Source: Planctomycetaceae bacterium (GTDB lineage Bacteria; Planctomycetota; Planctomycetia; Isosphaerales; Isosphaeraceae). From it: a DNA stretch of 5,078 bases. The DNA lies in the NCBI GenBank assembly GCA_019232645.1, contig JAFANO010000212.1:1-5078 (forward strand), written 5' to 3'. The notes below the pieces were generated by a model. The model saw only the letters and a list, made by a program, of their open reading frames with translations. It made no database searches and was not told where the DNA came from. Shown here piece by piece: positions 1-4,784 of this stretch (its first letter is position 1; each line of letters starts with the position of its first letter). The position numbers were made by a program, and so were the translations under genes.

Positions 1-280
1 CCTGGGTCGATTCAGGTTGCCTCAAGCAAAAGGGACGGGTGCCCCTAGGGGGTTGCCATGAGGCCGGACTCTCAATCCTGGCCAGCTTTCGAGACCAGGG
101 CAGGTGAGAGGTATACCAGAAGCAAGTCGGTCGCAGCAACATGCCGAACTGCGAAAGTTTTTTTCCGATGGTTGATATTCCGAGCGGGCTGACGGTCGGG
201 TCGCCGTCGACGCGACCCGGTTTGCATCGATGGGCATCACATCCCGAAAGAAAGCCTCTGGTGAATGATCCCGCCTCCAC
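1..280. other. Intergenic region downstream of sat/cysC, no gene seen
   Basis: I find no supportable gene here. The open minus-strand frame at 22-240 has mixed third positions with many A/T-ending codons, unlike the strongly G/C-ending genes in the rest of the window, and it shows no recognisable motif. Small structures are present: a 10-bp palindrome CCCCTAGGGG at 42-51, an 8-bp inverted repeat CGGGTCGC/GCGACCCG at 197-204 and 212-219 with a 7-nt loop, and a 6-bp stem TCGCAG/CTGCGA at 131-136 and 149-154 followed by seven T at 158-164. The last could be a weak plus-strand terminator for a gene left of the window, but the stem is short and its loop is 12 nt. Confidence 0.6.
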
Positions 281-325
281 GCGAATGAAAAAGGCCCGGA
301 TCACTCCGCCGAGTGATCCGGGCCT
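281..325 (-). terminator. Intrinsic terminator ending the sulfate cluster
   Basis: A perfect 15-bp inverted repeat, AGGCCCGGATCACTC at 292-306 and its complement at 311-325, encloses a 4-nt loop. Read on the minus strand, the GC-rich stem runs into TTTT and then CATT (288-292 is five A on the plus strand, the last of them in the stem). This is a classic Rho-independent terminator for the minus-strand cluster. It overlaps the end of sat/cysC: the 5' arm and loop encode the last residues, and the TGA stop (303-301) lies in the 3' arm. Confidence 0.9.
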
Positions 326-2097
326 CGTATCGTTGTCGACTGCGACTCGCCAAACTCGACGATGTGCCCGTGGGGCAGGATGTAGCCCAGCGCGATCAGC
401 TTGTCGATGATCTGGTCGACACACTCCTGGACCGATTGCTTGCTGGTGTCGAGGGTGACCTCGGGGTTGAGCGGGGGCTCGTAGGGGTCGTCGACGCCGG
501 TGAAACCCTTGATCTGGCCGGCGCGGGCCTTGGCGTAGAGGCCCTTGACGTCGCGCTGCTCGCAGACGTCGATCGGGGTATCGCAGAAGACCTCGACGAA
601 GTTCCCCTTGGAGTACTTCCGGGCGTTGTCGCGCGGGACTCGGTAGGGGCTGATGACCGAGCAGAGGGTGGTGCCGCCGTGCTGCGCGACCAGGCCGGCG
701 ACGTAGCCGACGCGATTGATGTTCTCGTCGCGGTCTTCCTTGCTGAAGCCGAGCCCCTTGGAGAGGTGGGTCCGGATCTCGTCGCCGTCCAGGAACGAGA
801 CGTTGCGGCCGAACTCGGCCAGCCGCTCGACCAGCGCTTGCGCCACGGTACTCTTGCCCGAGCCCGACAGGCCGGTGAACCAAATGGTCAGGCCCTGGCG
901 GAACTTGGGCGGGCTGGTCTCGTTGAGGATCTCCGCCACGGCGGGGCGGCTGAACCACTCGGGCAATTGCAGGCCCTTGGCCAGGTAGTTGTCGCGGACC
1001 TGGGTGCCCGAGATGTCGGCCGTGCGGGCGCCGGCGGGGACCTCGTCGACCGGGCAGTAGCGGTCCTCGTCGGGCAGGTAGACCATCTGCTTGAAGTCGA
1101 CCATCTCCATCCCGAGCTCATCCTGGAGCTGCGCCATCGACTCCTGCGCCGCGTAGGGCGGGTAGAACGGCTTGCCGGTGTTGTCGTTGCCCGGCCCGGC
1201 GTGGTCGCGGCCGACGATGAAGTGCGAGCAGCCGTGGTTGCGGCGGATGATCGCGTGCAGCAGGACCTCGCGCGGGCCGGCCATCCGCATGGCCAGCGGG
1301 AGCAGGCTCAGGACCACCGAGCCGGGCTCGTAGTAGTTGTCCACCAGGGCGCGGTAGCAGCGGACCCTCGTGAAGTGGTCGACGTCGCCGGGCTTGGTCA
1401 CACCGACGACGGGGTGGATCAGCAGCCCGCCGCCGATCTGCGCCGCGGCGCGCTTGGTCAGCTCCTCGTGGGCGCGATGGAGCGGGTTCCGCGTCTGGAA
1501 GGCGACGACCTTCGCCCAGCCGAGCGACGCGAAGTATTCGCGCAGTTGCTGGGGCGTCCGCCTCAGCTCGACGAAGTCGTAGTGCGGCGGGGTCCGGAGC
1601 ACCTCGAGCCGGCCCGAGGCATAGTGGCCGGGCTGGCGGTTCAGGTAGGCCACCGCCGGATGCTTGGCGTCGATCGAGCCGTACGCGCCCCGCGCCTCGG
1701 CCTCCTTGTCGAACGCGAAGATCTCCTCGACGTGCAGGAAGGCGAGCAGGTTCCCGTAGACGTCGCGCAGCGCCACGGGCTTGCCCTCGGCGATGCCGTC
1801 GCCGGGCGTCACCGGCAGGGTGACCGGCAGGGGCCAGAGCGTGCCGTCGGACAGCCGCATCTCGCCGACGACGCGCTCGTAGTCGGCCTTGCCCAGGAAG
1901 CTCCGCAGCGGCGAGAAGCCGCCCACGGCCAGCAGCTCCAAGTCGCAGAGCCCGCGCTCGTCGAGGGTCAGGCTGACAGTGTCCTTGGCGATCGCCTTCA
2001 ACTCGGCGGCACGGGCGTCATCCACCAGCAAATCGACGAGCGCGCCACCGTAGGGCGAATTCAATCCGGCTCGAGAACGAAGAGTCGTGGCGGAAAT
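301..2097 (-). CDS. sat/cysC: Bifunctional sulfate adenylyltransferase / adenylyl-sulfate kinase
   Basis: The predicted 598-residue cytoplasmic enzyme first makes APS from sulfate and ATP, then phosphorylates APS to PAPS. Residues 12-170 are the PUA-like N-terminal domain of ATP sulfurylase. The catalytic domain carries QTRNPLHRAHE (201-211, the nucleotide-binding H-x-x-H) and GRDHAGPG (296-303). The APS kinase domain starts near 400 and has an intact P-loop GLSGSGKST (409-417), DGDE (437-440), ISPYR (482-486) and GFTGVDDPYEPP (531-542), so both activities look intact. The order Sat then CysC matches the Aquifex-type fusion. No ATG, GTG or TTG is well placed. The start chosen is ATT at 2097, because AAAGGAG sits 7 nt upstream and homology begins a few residues later (LNSPYGG). 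Alternatives are ATG at 2148 (615 residues), TTG at 2154 and TTG at 2064. The gene lies 124 nt after rrf2 and its end is built into the terminator. Identity is very sure; the start is less so. Confidence 0.96.
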   Translation of the reverse strand: MSATTLRSRAGLNSPYGGALVDLLVDDARAAELKAIAKDTVSLTLDERGLCDLELLAVGGFSPLRSFLGKADYERVVGEMRLSDGTLWPLPVTLPVTPGDGIAEGKPVALRDVYGNLLAFLHVEEIFAFDKEAEARGAYGSIDAKHPAVAYLNRQPGHYASGRLEVLRTPPHYDFVELRRTPQQLREYFASLGWAKVVAFQTRNPLHRAHEELTKRAAAQIGGGLLIHPVVGVTKPGDVDHFTRVRCYRALVDNYYEPGSVVLSLLPLAMRMAGPREVLLHAIIRRNHGCSHFIVGRDHAGPGNDNTGKPFYPPYAAQESMAQLQDELGMEMVDFKQMVYLPDEDRYCPVDEVPAGARTADISGTQVRDNYLAKGLQLPEWFSRPAVAEILNETSPPKFRQGLTIWFTGLSGSGKSTVAQALVERLAEFGRNVSFLDGDEIRTHLSKGLGFSKEDRDENINRVGYVAGLVAQHGGTTLCSVISPYRVPRDNARKYSKGNFVEVFCDTPIDVCEQRDVKGLYAKARAGQIKGFTGVDDPYEPPLNPEVTLDTSKQSVQECVDQIIDKLIALGYILPHGHIVEFGESQSTTIRGPDHSAE

Positions 2098-2104
2098 CGT
2101 CGGA

Positions 2105-2111
2105 CTCCTTT
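2105..2111 (-). promoter_or_regulatory. Strong ribosome binding site for sat/cysC
   Basis: On the minus strand this reads AAAGGAG, a near-ideal Shine-Dalgarno match. It is followed by a 7-nt spacer and then ATT TCC GCC in the sat/cysC frame. No ATG, GTG or TTG lies within normal distance: the next downstream is TTG, 40 nt away, and the upstream ATG and TTG are at 2148 and 2154. This site is the reason for placing the start at the rare codon ATT. Confidence 0.65.
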
Positions 2112-2173
2112 CGGAAAGAGGGGACAGGGAGCAGACACCGCGAGGCATCCGCAACGGTCTGAGGAGAGCACGT

Positions 2174-2202
2174 GCGTGGCCGTTTCATTGTGGGCGTGGC
2201 CG
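2174..2202. repeat. 9-bp direct repeat spaced 20 bp in the rrf2-sat gap
   Basis: GCGTGGCCG occurs at 2174-2182 and again at 2194-2202, exactly 20 bp apart, or about two helical turns, in the 124-nt gap before sat/cysC. It could be a paired protein-binding site. In DNA this GC-rich, a chance repeat cannot be excluded. I see no clear promoter boxes in the gap, so sat/cysC is probably transcribed from upstream. Confidence 0.3.
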
Positions 2203-2221
2203 CCCGGCCGGCGGACTCGGC

Positions 2222-2632
2222 TCAGATCACCCACTCGCGCGGCGCGATCTGTTCGGCGAGCTGGGCGATTGAGGTCTGGTCGAGCACCACGCGCTCGGCG
2301 ACGCGGACACGCTCCCAGACCGCGGCGAGCACCTGAGCCGCCGGCTTCCGCGACTCGCGCGGCGAGGCCTCCGGGCCGTCGATCGCCGCCAGGACCTCGC
2401 TGAGCGAGATCGACGACGCGGGCCGGGCCAGGCGGTAGCCCCCCGAAACCCCCCGCGTGCTCGTAACCAGCCCCGCACCTTTCAAGTGGAGCAGGATCTG
2501 GACGAGGTAGCGCTCGGGGATGCCGTGCGCCTCGGAGATCTCCCGGATCCGGATCGGCGGGTCGTCGGGCCCCTGTCGGGCCAGCTCGAGGACCGCCAAG
2601 CATGCATATTCTGCCTTCGCGGAGATTTTCAT
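2222..2632 (-). CDS. Rrf2-family transcriptional regulator, CymR-like
   Basis: The 136-residue protein is a winged helix-turn-helix DNA-binding regulator of normal Rrf2 length. The N-terminus MKISAKAEYA is the family signature. The wing and recognition region follow (IPERYLVQILLHLKGAGLV at 38-56, then STRGVSGGYRLAR at 58-70), and a C-terminal dimerisation helix runs from about 100 to 130. The only cysteine is Cys11. The three-cysteine cluster-binding loop of IscR, NsrR and RirA, expected near residues 90-110, is absent, so an iron-sulfur sensor is unlikely. The closest type I recognise is CymR, the cysteine-metabolism repressor of Firmicutes, whose end region (WxRxRxAxxxVLDxTxxxxLA) resembles 105-126 here. 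Its place between cysH and sat/cysC fits a local sulfur regulator. The ATG at 2632 begins the conserved MKIS; no strong Shine-Dalgarno precedes it. The ligand or partner is unknown. Confidence 0.9.
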   Translation of the reverse strand: MKISAKAEYACLAVLELARQGPDDPPIRIREISEAHGIPERYLVQILLHLKGAGLVTSTRGVSGGYRLARPASSISLSEVLAAIDGPEASPRESRKPAAQVLAAVWERVRVAERVVLDQTSIAQLAEQIAPREWVI

Positions 2633-2668
2633 GGCTCATAGCGGCCGTCGACAGCAGGAGAGAGGAAT

Positions 2669-2756
2669 CCGGGCCCTCCGGCCCGGCGGTCGCCGGCAGG
2701 GGCACGATCGCCGAGCTGCCTTGTCGCCGAGTGGGGGATCGAGACCGCCGGTGCCC
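2669..2756 (-). other. Mutually exclusive hairpins in the cysH-rrf2 gap
   Basis: The 147-nt gap between the cysH stop and the rrf2 start has several overlapping inverted repeats. CCGGGCC/GGCCCGG (2669-2675 and 2680-2686) form a 7-bp hairpin with a 4-nt loop. CCGGC/GCCGG (2683-2687 and 2692-2696) form a second hairpin that shares bases with the first. CCGGCGGTC at 2683-2691 is also complementary to GACCGCCGG at 2743-2751, and GGGCAC at 2700-2705 to GTGCCC at 2751-2756. These pairings compete with one another. There is no U-run after any of them, so they are not intrinsic terminators. They may affect processing or rrf2 expression, or may be by-products of GC-rich sequence. Confidence 0.3.
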
Positions 2757-2779
2757 GTTTGCTTCCTCCCCGGCCCTCC

Positions 2780-3499
2780 TCAGAGCTGACTGCTGTCGAG
2801 CGAGTGCAGGCCGCACTCGGTCTTGGCCTGGCCGGCCCAGCGGCCGGCCCGTTCGTCGGTCTCGCCCGGGGCGACGGCACTCGTGCAGGGCCAACAGCCG
2901 ATCGAGGGATAGCCCTGGTCGTGCAGTGGGTTATAGGGCACGTCGTTGGCAACGACGAACGCCCAGACGTCGCGCTGCGTCCAGCTCAACAGCGGGTTGA
3001 CCTTGACCAGTCCGAACTTGGCGTCCCACCCCACCACGCTGGCCCCGGCCCGGTGCGGCGATTGGTCGGCGCGGATCGAGGAGATCCAGGCATCGTAGCC
3101 GGCCACCGCGCGACGGAGCGGGATGATCTTGCGATCGTGGCAGCACTGGTCGGGCTGGTGGATGTACAACGGACCGCCGTGCTGCGCCTCGTACTGTTCG
3201 ACGGTCGTGTCGGGCCGGACCAGCTCGACCTCGATACCGTAGCGCTCCGCGATCCGGTCGCGGAGCTCCAGCGTCTCGGCGAACTGATACCCCGTTTCCA
3301 GGTTGAAGACCCGGACCCGGGGCTCGATCTCCGCCAACATGTGAATGATGATACAACCTTCGGGTCCGAACGCCGTCGCCATCGTCAACCTGGGATAGAA
3401 CATCTCGACCGCCCAGCGGATGATGTCGCAGGGGACGGCCTTCGCAAGACGCTCGTTCGCCTCGACCAAATCGACCCGGCTGGGCGTTTCGACGGACAT
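2780..3499 (-). CDS. cysH: Adenylyl-sulfate reductase, [4Fe-4S] type (CysH family)
   Basis: This cytoplasmic enzyme of 239 residues reduces activated sulfate to sulfite using thioredoxin. It has the nucleotide-binding segment TAFGPEG (42-48) and the substrate-binding RADQSPHR (143-150). The cluster ligands are a Cys119-Cys120 pair in DQCCHDRK and Cys202/Cys205 in GCWPCT. The catalytic Cys229 lies in KTECGLH near the C-terminus. In this family the CC...CxxC set marks a bound [4Fe-4S] cluster and usually use of APS; enterobacterial PAPS reductases lack it. Automatic annotation would probably say phosphoadenylyl-sulfate reductase. The start is ATG at 3499, with GAGGGAG ending 11 nt upstream and a promoter just before it. 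The in-frame GTG at 3574 lies upstream of the -35 box and inside no transcript from that promoter. This is the first gene of the cluster, 147 nt before rrf2. Family is certain; APS rather than PAPS as substrate is likely. Confidence 0.95.
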   Translation of the reverse strand: MSVETPSRVDLVEANERLAKAVPCDIIRWAVEMFYPRLTMATAFGPEGCIIIHMLAEIEPRVRVFNLETGYQFAETLELRDRIAERYGIEVELVRPDTTVEQYEAQHGGPLYIHQPDQCCHDRKIIPLRRAVAGYDAWISSIRADQSPHRAGASVVGWDAKFGLVKVNPLLSWTQRDVWAFVVANDVPYNPLHDQGYPSIGCWPCTSAVAPGETDERAGRWAGQAKTECGLHSLDSSQL

Positions 3500-3527
3500 G
3501 TCGCGTTGTGCTCCCTCGGAATGGGTG

Positions 3528-3547
3528 TTAGGTGAAATCTTAGGTGA
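3528..3547. repeat. Tandem 8-bp direct repeat around the cysH -10 box
   Basis: TTAGGTGA occurs at 3528-3535 and 3540-3547, 12 bp apart. On the minus strand this is TCACCTAA, GATT, TCACCTAA. The upstream copy overlaps the first bases of the -10 box and the downstream copy covers the predicted transcription start. The placement suggests a second regulatory site in the cysH promoter, though no known regulator consensus is recognised. Confidence 0.4.
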
Positions 3548-3565
3548 GCAACAGAATAAAGTCAA
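3537..3565 (-). promoter_or_regulatory. Sigma-70-type promoter of cysH
   Basis: On the minus strand TTGACT (3565-3560) is followed by exactly 17 bp and then TAAGAT (3542-3537). These match the -35 consensus in five of six positions and the -10 in four of six. The predicted start of transcription is near 3530, which gives a leader of about 30 nt with a GAGGGAG ribosome site and the cysH ATG at 3499. The A+T-rich island stands out in a GC-rich region. Confidence 0.7.
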
Positions 3566-3571
3566 CTTTAT
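3556..3571. promoter_or_regulatory. 16-bp palindromic operator over the cysH -35 box
   Basis: ATAAAGTCAACTTTAT is a perfect inverted repeat with 7-bp arms and a 2-bp centre. The whole -35 hexamer of the cysH promoter lies inside it, so a bound protein would block RNA polymerase. Rrf2 proteins bind A+T-rich dyads as dimers, and an Rrf2 gene lies in the same cluster, which makes that protein the first candidate. The binding partner is inferred, not shown by the sequence. Confidence 0.6.
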
Positions 3572-3581
3572 CACGCCATGG

Positions 3582-3800
3582 ATCGAGGCCCGCGATGCGT
3601 GCTCGATGCTCCGGACCTATCGCCCGAGGCCCTCGGGCGCGGACGTCCGCCAGCTCGGCGGCGACTCCGTGCTCGACGCGACGCGCCAGGTCGTCTACAC
3701 CCATCGCTCGAGCGATCCCGCCGATCGCCTGCCCACCGCGGCGCGGGTCAGCGTCGTGGCGTCGGCGACGACGTGGGGCGGGGCCGGAGGAACATCATGA
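3582..3800 (+). pseudogene. Coding-like 3' gene remnant, function unknown
   Basis: The plus-strand frame starting at 3582 is open to a TGA at 3798-3800. Of its first 56 codons, up to the point where the ydjY-like gene begins on the other strand, 51 end in G or C and none ends in A. First positions are moderately GC-rich and second positions are mixed, the pattern of a real gene in this genome. The antisense frame with the same wobble positions has TAG stops. There is no credible start: the frame's 5' side runs straight into the cysH promoter, and the only in-frame ATG (3606) has no well-placed ribosome site. The last 53 nt overlap the 3' end of the ydjY-like gene on the other strand. I read this as the C-terminal fragment of a gene whose 5' part was lost. 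I do not recognise the product (it includes YTHRSSDPADRLPTAARVS). A small real gene or chance remain possible. Confidence 0.3.
3621..3650. repeat. GC-rich hairpin and adjacent palindrome
   Basis: CGCCCGAG at 3621-3628 and CTCGGGCG at 3632-3639 form an 8-bp stem with a 3-nt loop. A 12-bp perfect palindrome, GCGGACGTCCGC, follows at 3639-3650. Read on the minus strand they lie about 100-125 nt past the stop of the ydjY-like gene and could slow or end transcription before it enters the cysH promoter. There is no U-run, so a standard intrinsic terminator is not supported. Confidence 0.3.
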
Positions 3801-4446
3801 CGACCGTCCCTCGGGGAGGGATCCGGTCGGTGTTGGCCACGAAGGTGCGGTCCGCGTCGTTGGCGGTGCTGGCGAACGGGAGGTCGAGGATCGCGTTGAT
3901 GAAGTTGGCGACCGTGATCAGGTCGCCGTCGTCGGCGGTGTAGACCGCCTTCTTGGTCATGGGGTCCTCGACCAGTTCGCTGCCGGCGAAGACCCAGTCC
4001 GTGTCGAGGACGCTGTTCCTCCGTTCGTCCTTGATCCACTGACGAGCGTCGACGCGGTGGGTCGTGCCGCCGTACCGCCACTGCAGCTCGATGGCGATTG
4101 GCGAGCCGGCCGGCGGCTCGAACTTGGGGAGGAAGCGGACCGGGTGGCCCGGCGCGGCGCCGGCGCGGATCAGGGTGGCGTGGATCTGGTAGGGGACGGC
4201 GTCGGTCGCGAGGATGGCCTCGTGCTCCTTGGTGCCCTTGAGGCAGAGCAGATGCTCCAGCGGCCCCTCGCGGAGCACGACCCGGGCGCGGAGGACCACC
4301 CGCTTGCCTTGCGGGTCGAACCAAAGGCTGGGCCCGAGCGGCTTCCAGGCCGGGTCGATCCGGGGGGCGTCGGCCGGGGCCTTGGGGGGCTCGGAGGCCG
4401 GGGGTGCCAGGATCAGCGTCGTCGCAAGCGCCATCGGAGCCAACAT
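3748..4446 (-). CDS. Probable secreted YdjY-domain protein
   Basis: The 232-residue protein begins with a short hydrophobic stretch (MLAPMALATTLILAPPAS, 1-18) that looks like a compact signal peptide, followed by a Pro/Ala-rich linker to about residue 33. The body resembles proteins annotated as YdjY domain-containing in planctomycetes. The conserved block is VVLREGPLEHLLCLKGTKEHEAIL (read as VVLREGPLEH at 56-65 then LLCLKGTKEHEAIL at 66-79). Later segments are IELQWRYGG (119-127), VDARQWIKD (132-140) and DWVFAGSELVEDP (150-162). The molecular function of this family is not established; export to the cell envelope is inferred from the signal. The ATG at 4446 has AAGAGGA 5 nt upstream. It is transcribed toward cysH but separated from it by 248 nt and the cysH promoter, so it is probably not part of the sulfate operon. 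Family assignment is from memory of motifs and is moderately sure. Confidence 0.75.
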   Translation of the reverse strand: MLAPMALATTLILAPPASEPPKAPADAPRIDPAWKPLGPSLWFDPQGKRVVLRARVVLREGPLEHLLCLKGTKEHEAILATDAVPYQIHATLIRAGAAPGHPVRFLPKFEPPAGSPIAIELQWRYGGTTHRVDARQWIKDERRNSVLDTDWVFAGSELVEDPMTKKAVYTADDGDLITVANFINAILDLPFASTANDADRTFVANTDRIPPRGTVVMMFLRPRPTSSPTPRR

Positions 4447-4451
4447 CTCGG

Positions 4452-4458
4452 TCCTCTT
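4452..4458 (-). promoter_or_regulatory. Ribosome binding site of the ydjY-like gene
   Basis: The minus strand reads AAGAGGA, then a 5-nt spacer, then ATG at 4446. This fixes the start in front of the signal-peptide-like segment, and rules against the longer overlapping frame that begins near 4507. Confidence 0.55.
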
Positions 4459-4476
4459 CAGGATAGGGCGGGGAAC

Positions 4477-4514
4477 TCGGGGCGTGGCGGGCGGTCGCGC
4501 GGGGCACGCCCCGA
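4477..4514. repeat. 10-bp inverted repeat upstream of the ydjY-like gene
   Basis: TCGGGGCGTG at 4477-4486 and its perfect complement CACGCCCCGA at 4505-4514 flank an 18-nt GC-rich spacer. The element sits 31-68 bp upstream of the ydjY-like ATG, so it could be an operator or a stem in the 5' leader. No regulator is suggested by the sequence. Confidence 0.45.
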
Positions 4515-4643
4515 TCGGCCAGGATCGCCCATCAGCCGACGGTCCGCAAGGTCCTTAAGGTCTTCACGGAAGTCGCGCCTCCGGTTCCGAATTTGCTGCG
4601 AATTGGTGGGACGGAAGGCTCCCGGAACCGATCGGCGGGAGCT

Positions 4644-4738
4644 CCTTGGGTGGCTCTGTTACGCGCCCGATCCTTCATACAGGGGCGAGGGGCGAGGGGT
4701 GAGCCTTGGGTGGCCCTGTTTCGCGCCCGATCCTCCAT
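4644..4738. repeat. Two copies of an imperfect 35-bp direct repeat
   Basis: Bases 4644-4678 and 4704-4738 align over 35 positions with 3 mismatches (4655/4715, 4661/4721, 4675/4735), 60 bp apart start to start. Each copy begins CCTTGGGTGGC and ends CGCGCCCGATCCT plus four bases. A weaker resemblance (TTGGGTGG and following bases) appears at 4859. The interval between the copies is a G-rich heptamer array. The unit looks like a dispersed intergenic repeat rather than coding sequence. Its class is unknown. Confidence 0.8.
4682..4702 (+). repeat. Tandem G-rich heptamer, three units
   Basis: GGGGCGA at 4682-4688 and 4689-4695 is followed by the variant GGGGTGA at 4696-4702. With GGG at 4708-4710 there are four runs of three or more G, spaced 3, 3 and 8 nt, which fits the usual pattern for an intramolecular G-quadruplex on the plus strand. 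Confidence 0.7.
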
Positions 4739-4767
4739 CGGCGGTGCCAGGAGTGGAGTATCGAGCG

Positions 4768-4784
4768 AGCCCCGCCCCGGGGCT
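4768..4784. repeat. GC-rich 7-bp hairpin
   Basis: AGCCCCG at 4768-4774 and CGGGGCT at 4778-4784 form a perfect stem with a CCC loop. No T-run follows on either strand, so it is not a standard intrinsic terminator. It lies in the repeat-bearing intergenic region. Confidence 0.4.

Noticed and set aside
22..240. 72-codon minus-strand frame at the left edge
   Set aside because: Its third codon positions are rich in A/T, unlike the real genes here, and it has no motif or ribosome site.
2098..2154. Longer sat/cysC starting at TTG 2154 or ATG 2148
   Set aside because: Neither has a ribosome site upstream, and the added residues would be encoded through the strong AAAGGAG at 2105-2111. It remains the fallback if ATT initiation is disproved.
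2061..2171. Cysteine-containing 36-codon leader peptide before sat/cysC (GTG at 2171, including C-G-C)
   Set aside because: It is tempting as a cysteine-attenuation leader, but there is no ribosome site before the GTG, only three Cys codons, and it overlaps the sat/cysC start by 37 nt.
313..2403. 696-codon open frame on the plus strand
   Set aside because: It is antisense to sat/cysC and part of rrf2, and its translation is a Val/Ala/Asp/Arg-rich low-complexity string with no domain. Long antisense frames are expected opposite GC-rich genes.
2061..2894. 277-codon minus-strand frame overlapping cysH, rrf2 and sat/cysC
   Set aside because: It is out of frame with three well-supported genes and of low-complexity composition.
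3500..3574. N-terminal extension of CysH from GTG at 3574
   Set aside because: The extension would be encoded by the operator, promoter and leader, lies upstream of the predicted transcription start, and is not like other CysH N-termini. ATG at 3499 has a ribosome site.
4644..4738. Two-repeat CRISPR-like arrangement (35-bp repeats, 25-bp spacer)
   Set aside because: There are only two units with 3 mismatches, the spacer is itself a heptamer tandem repeat, and there is no leader or cas gene.
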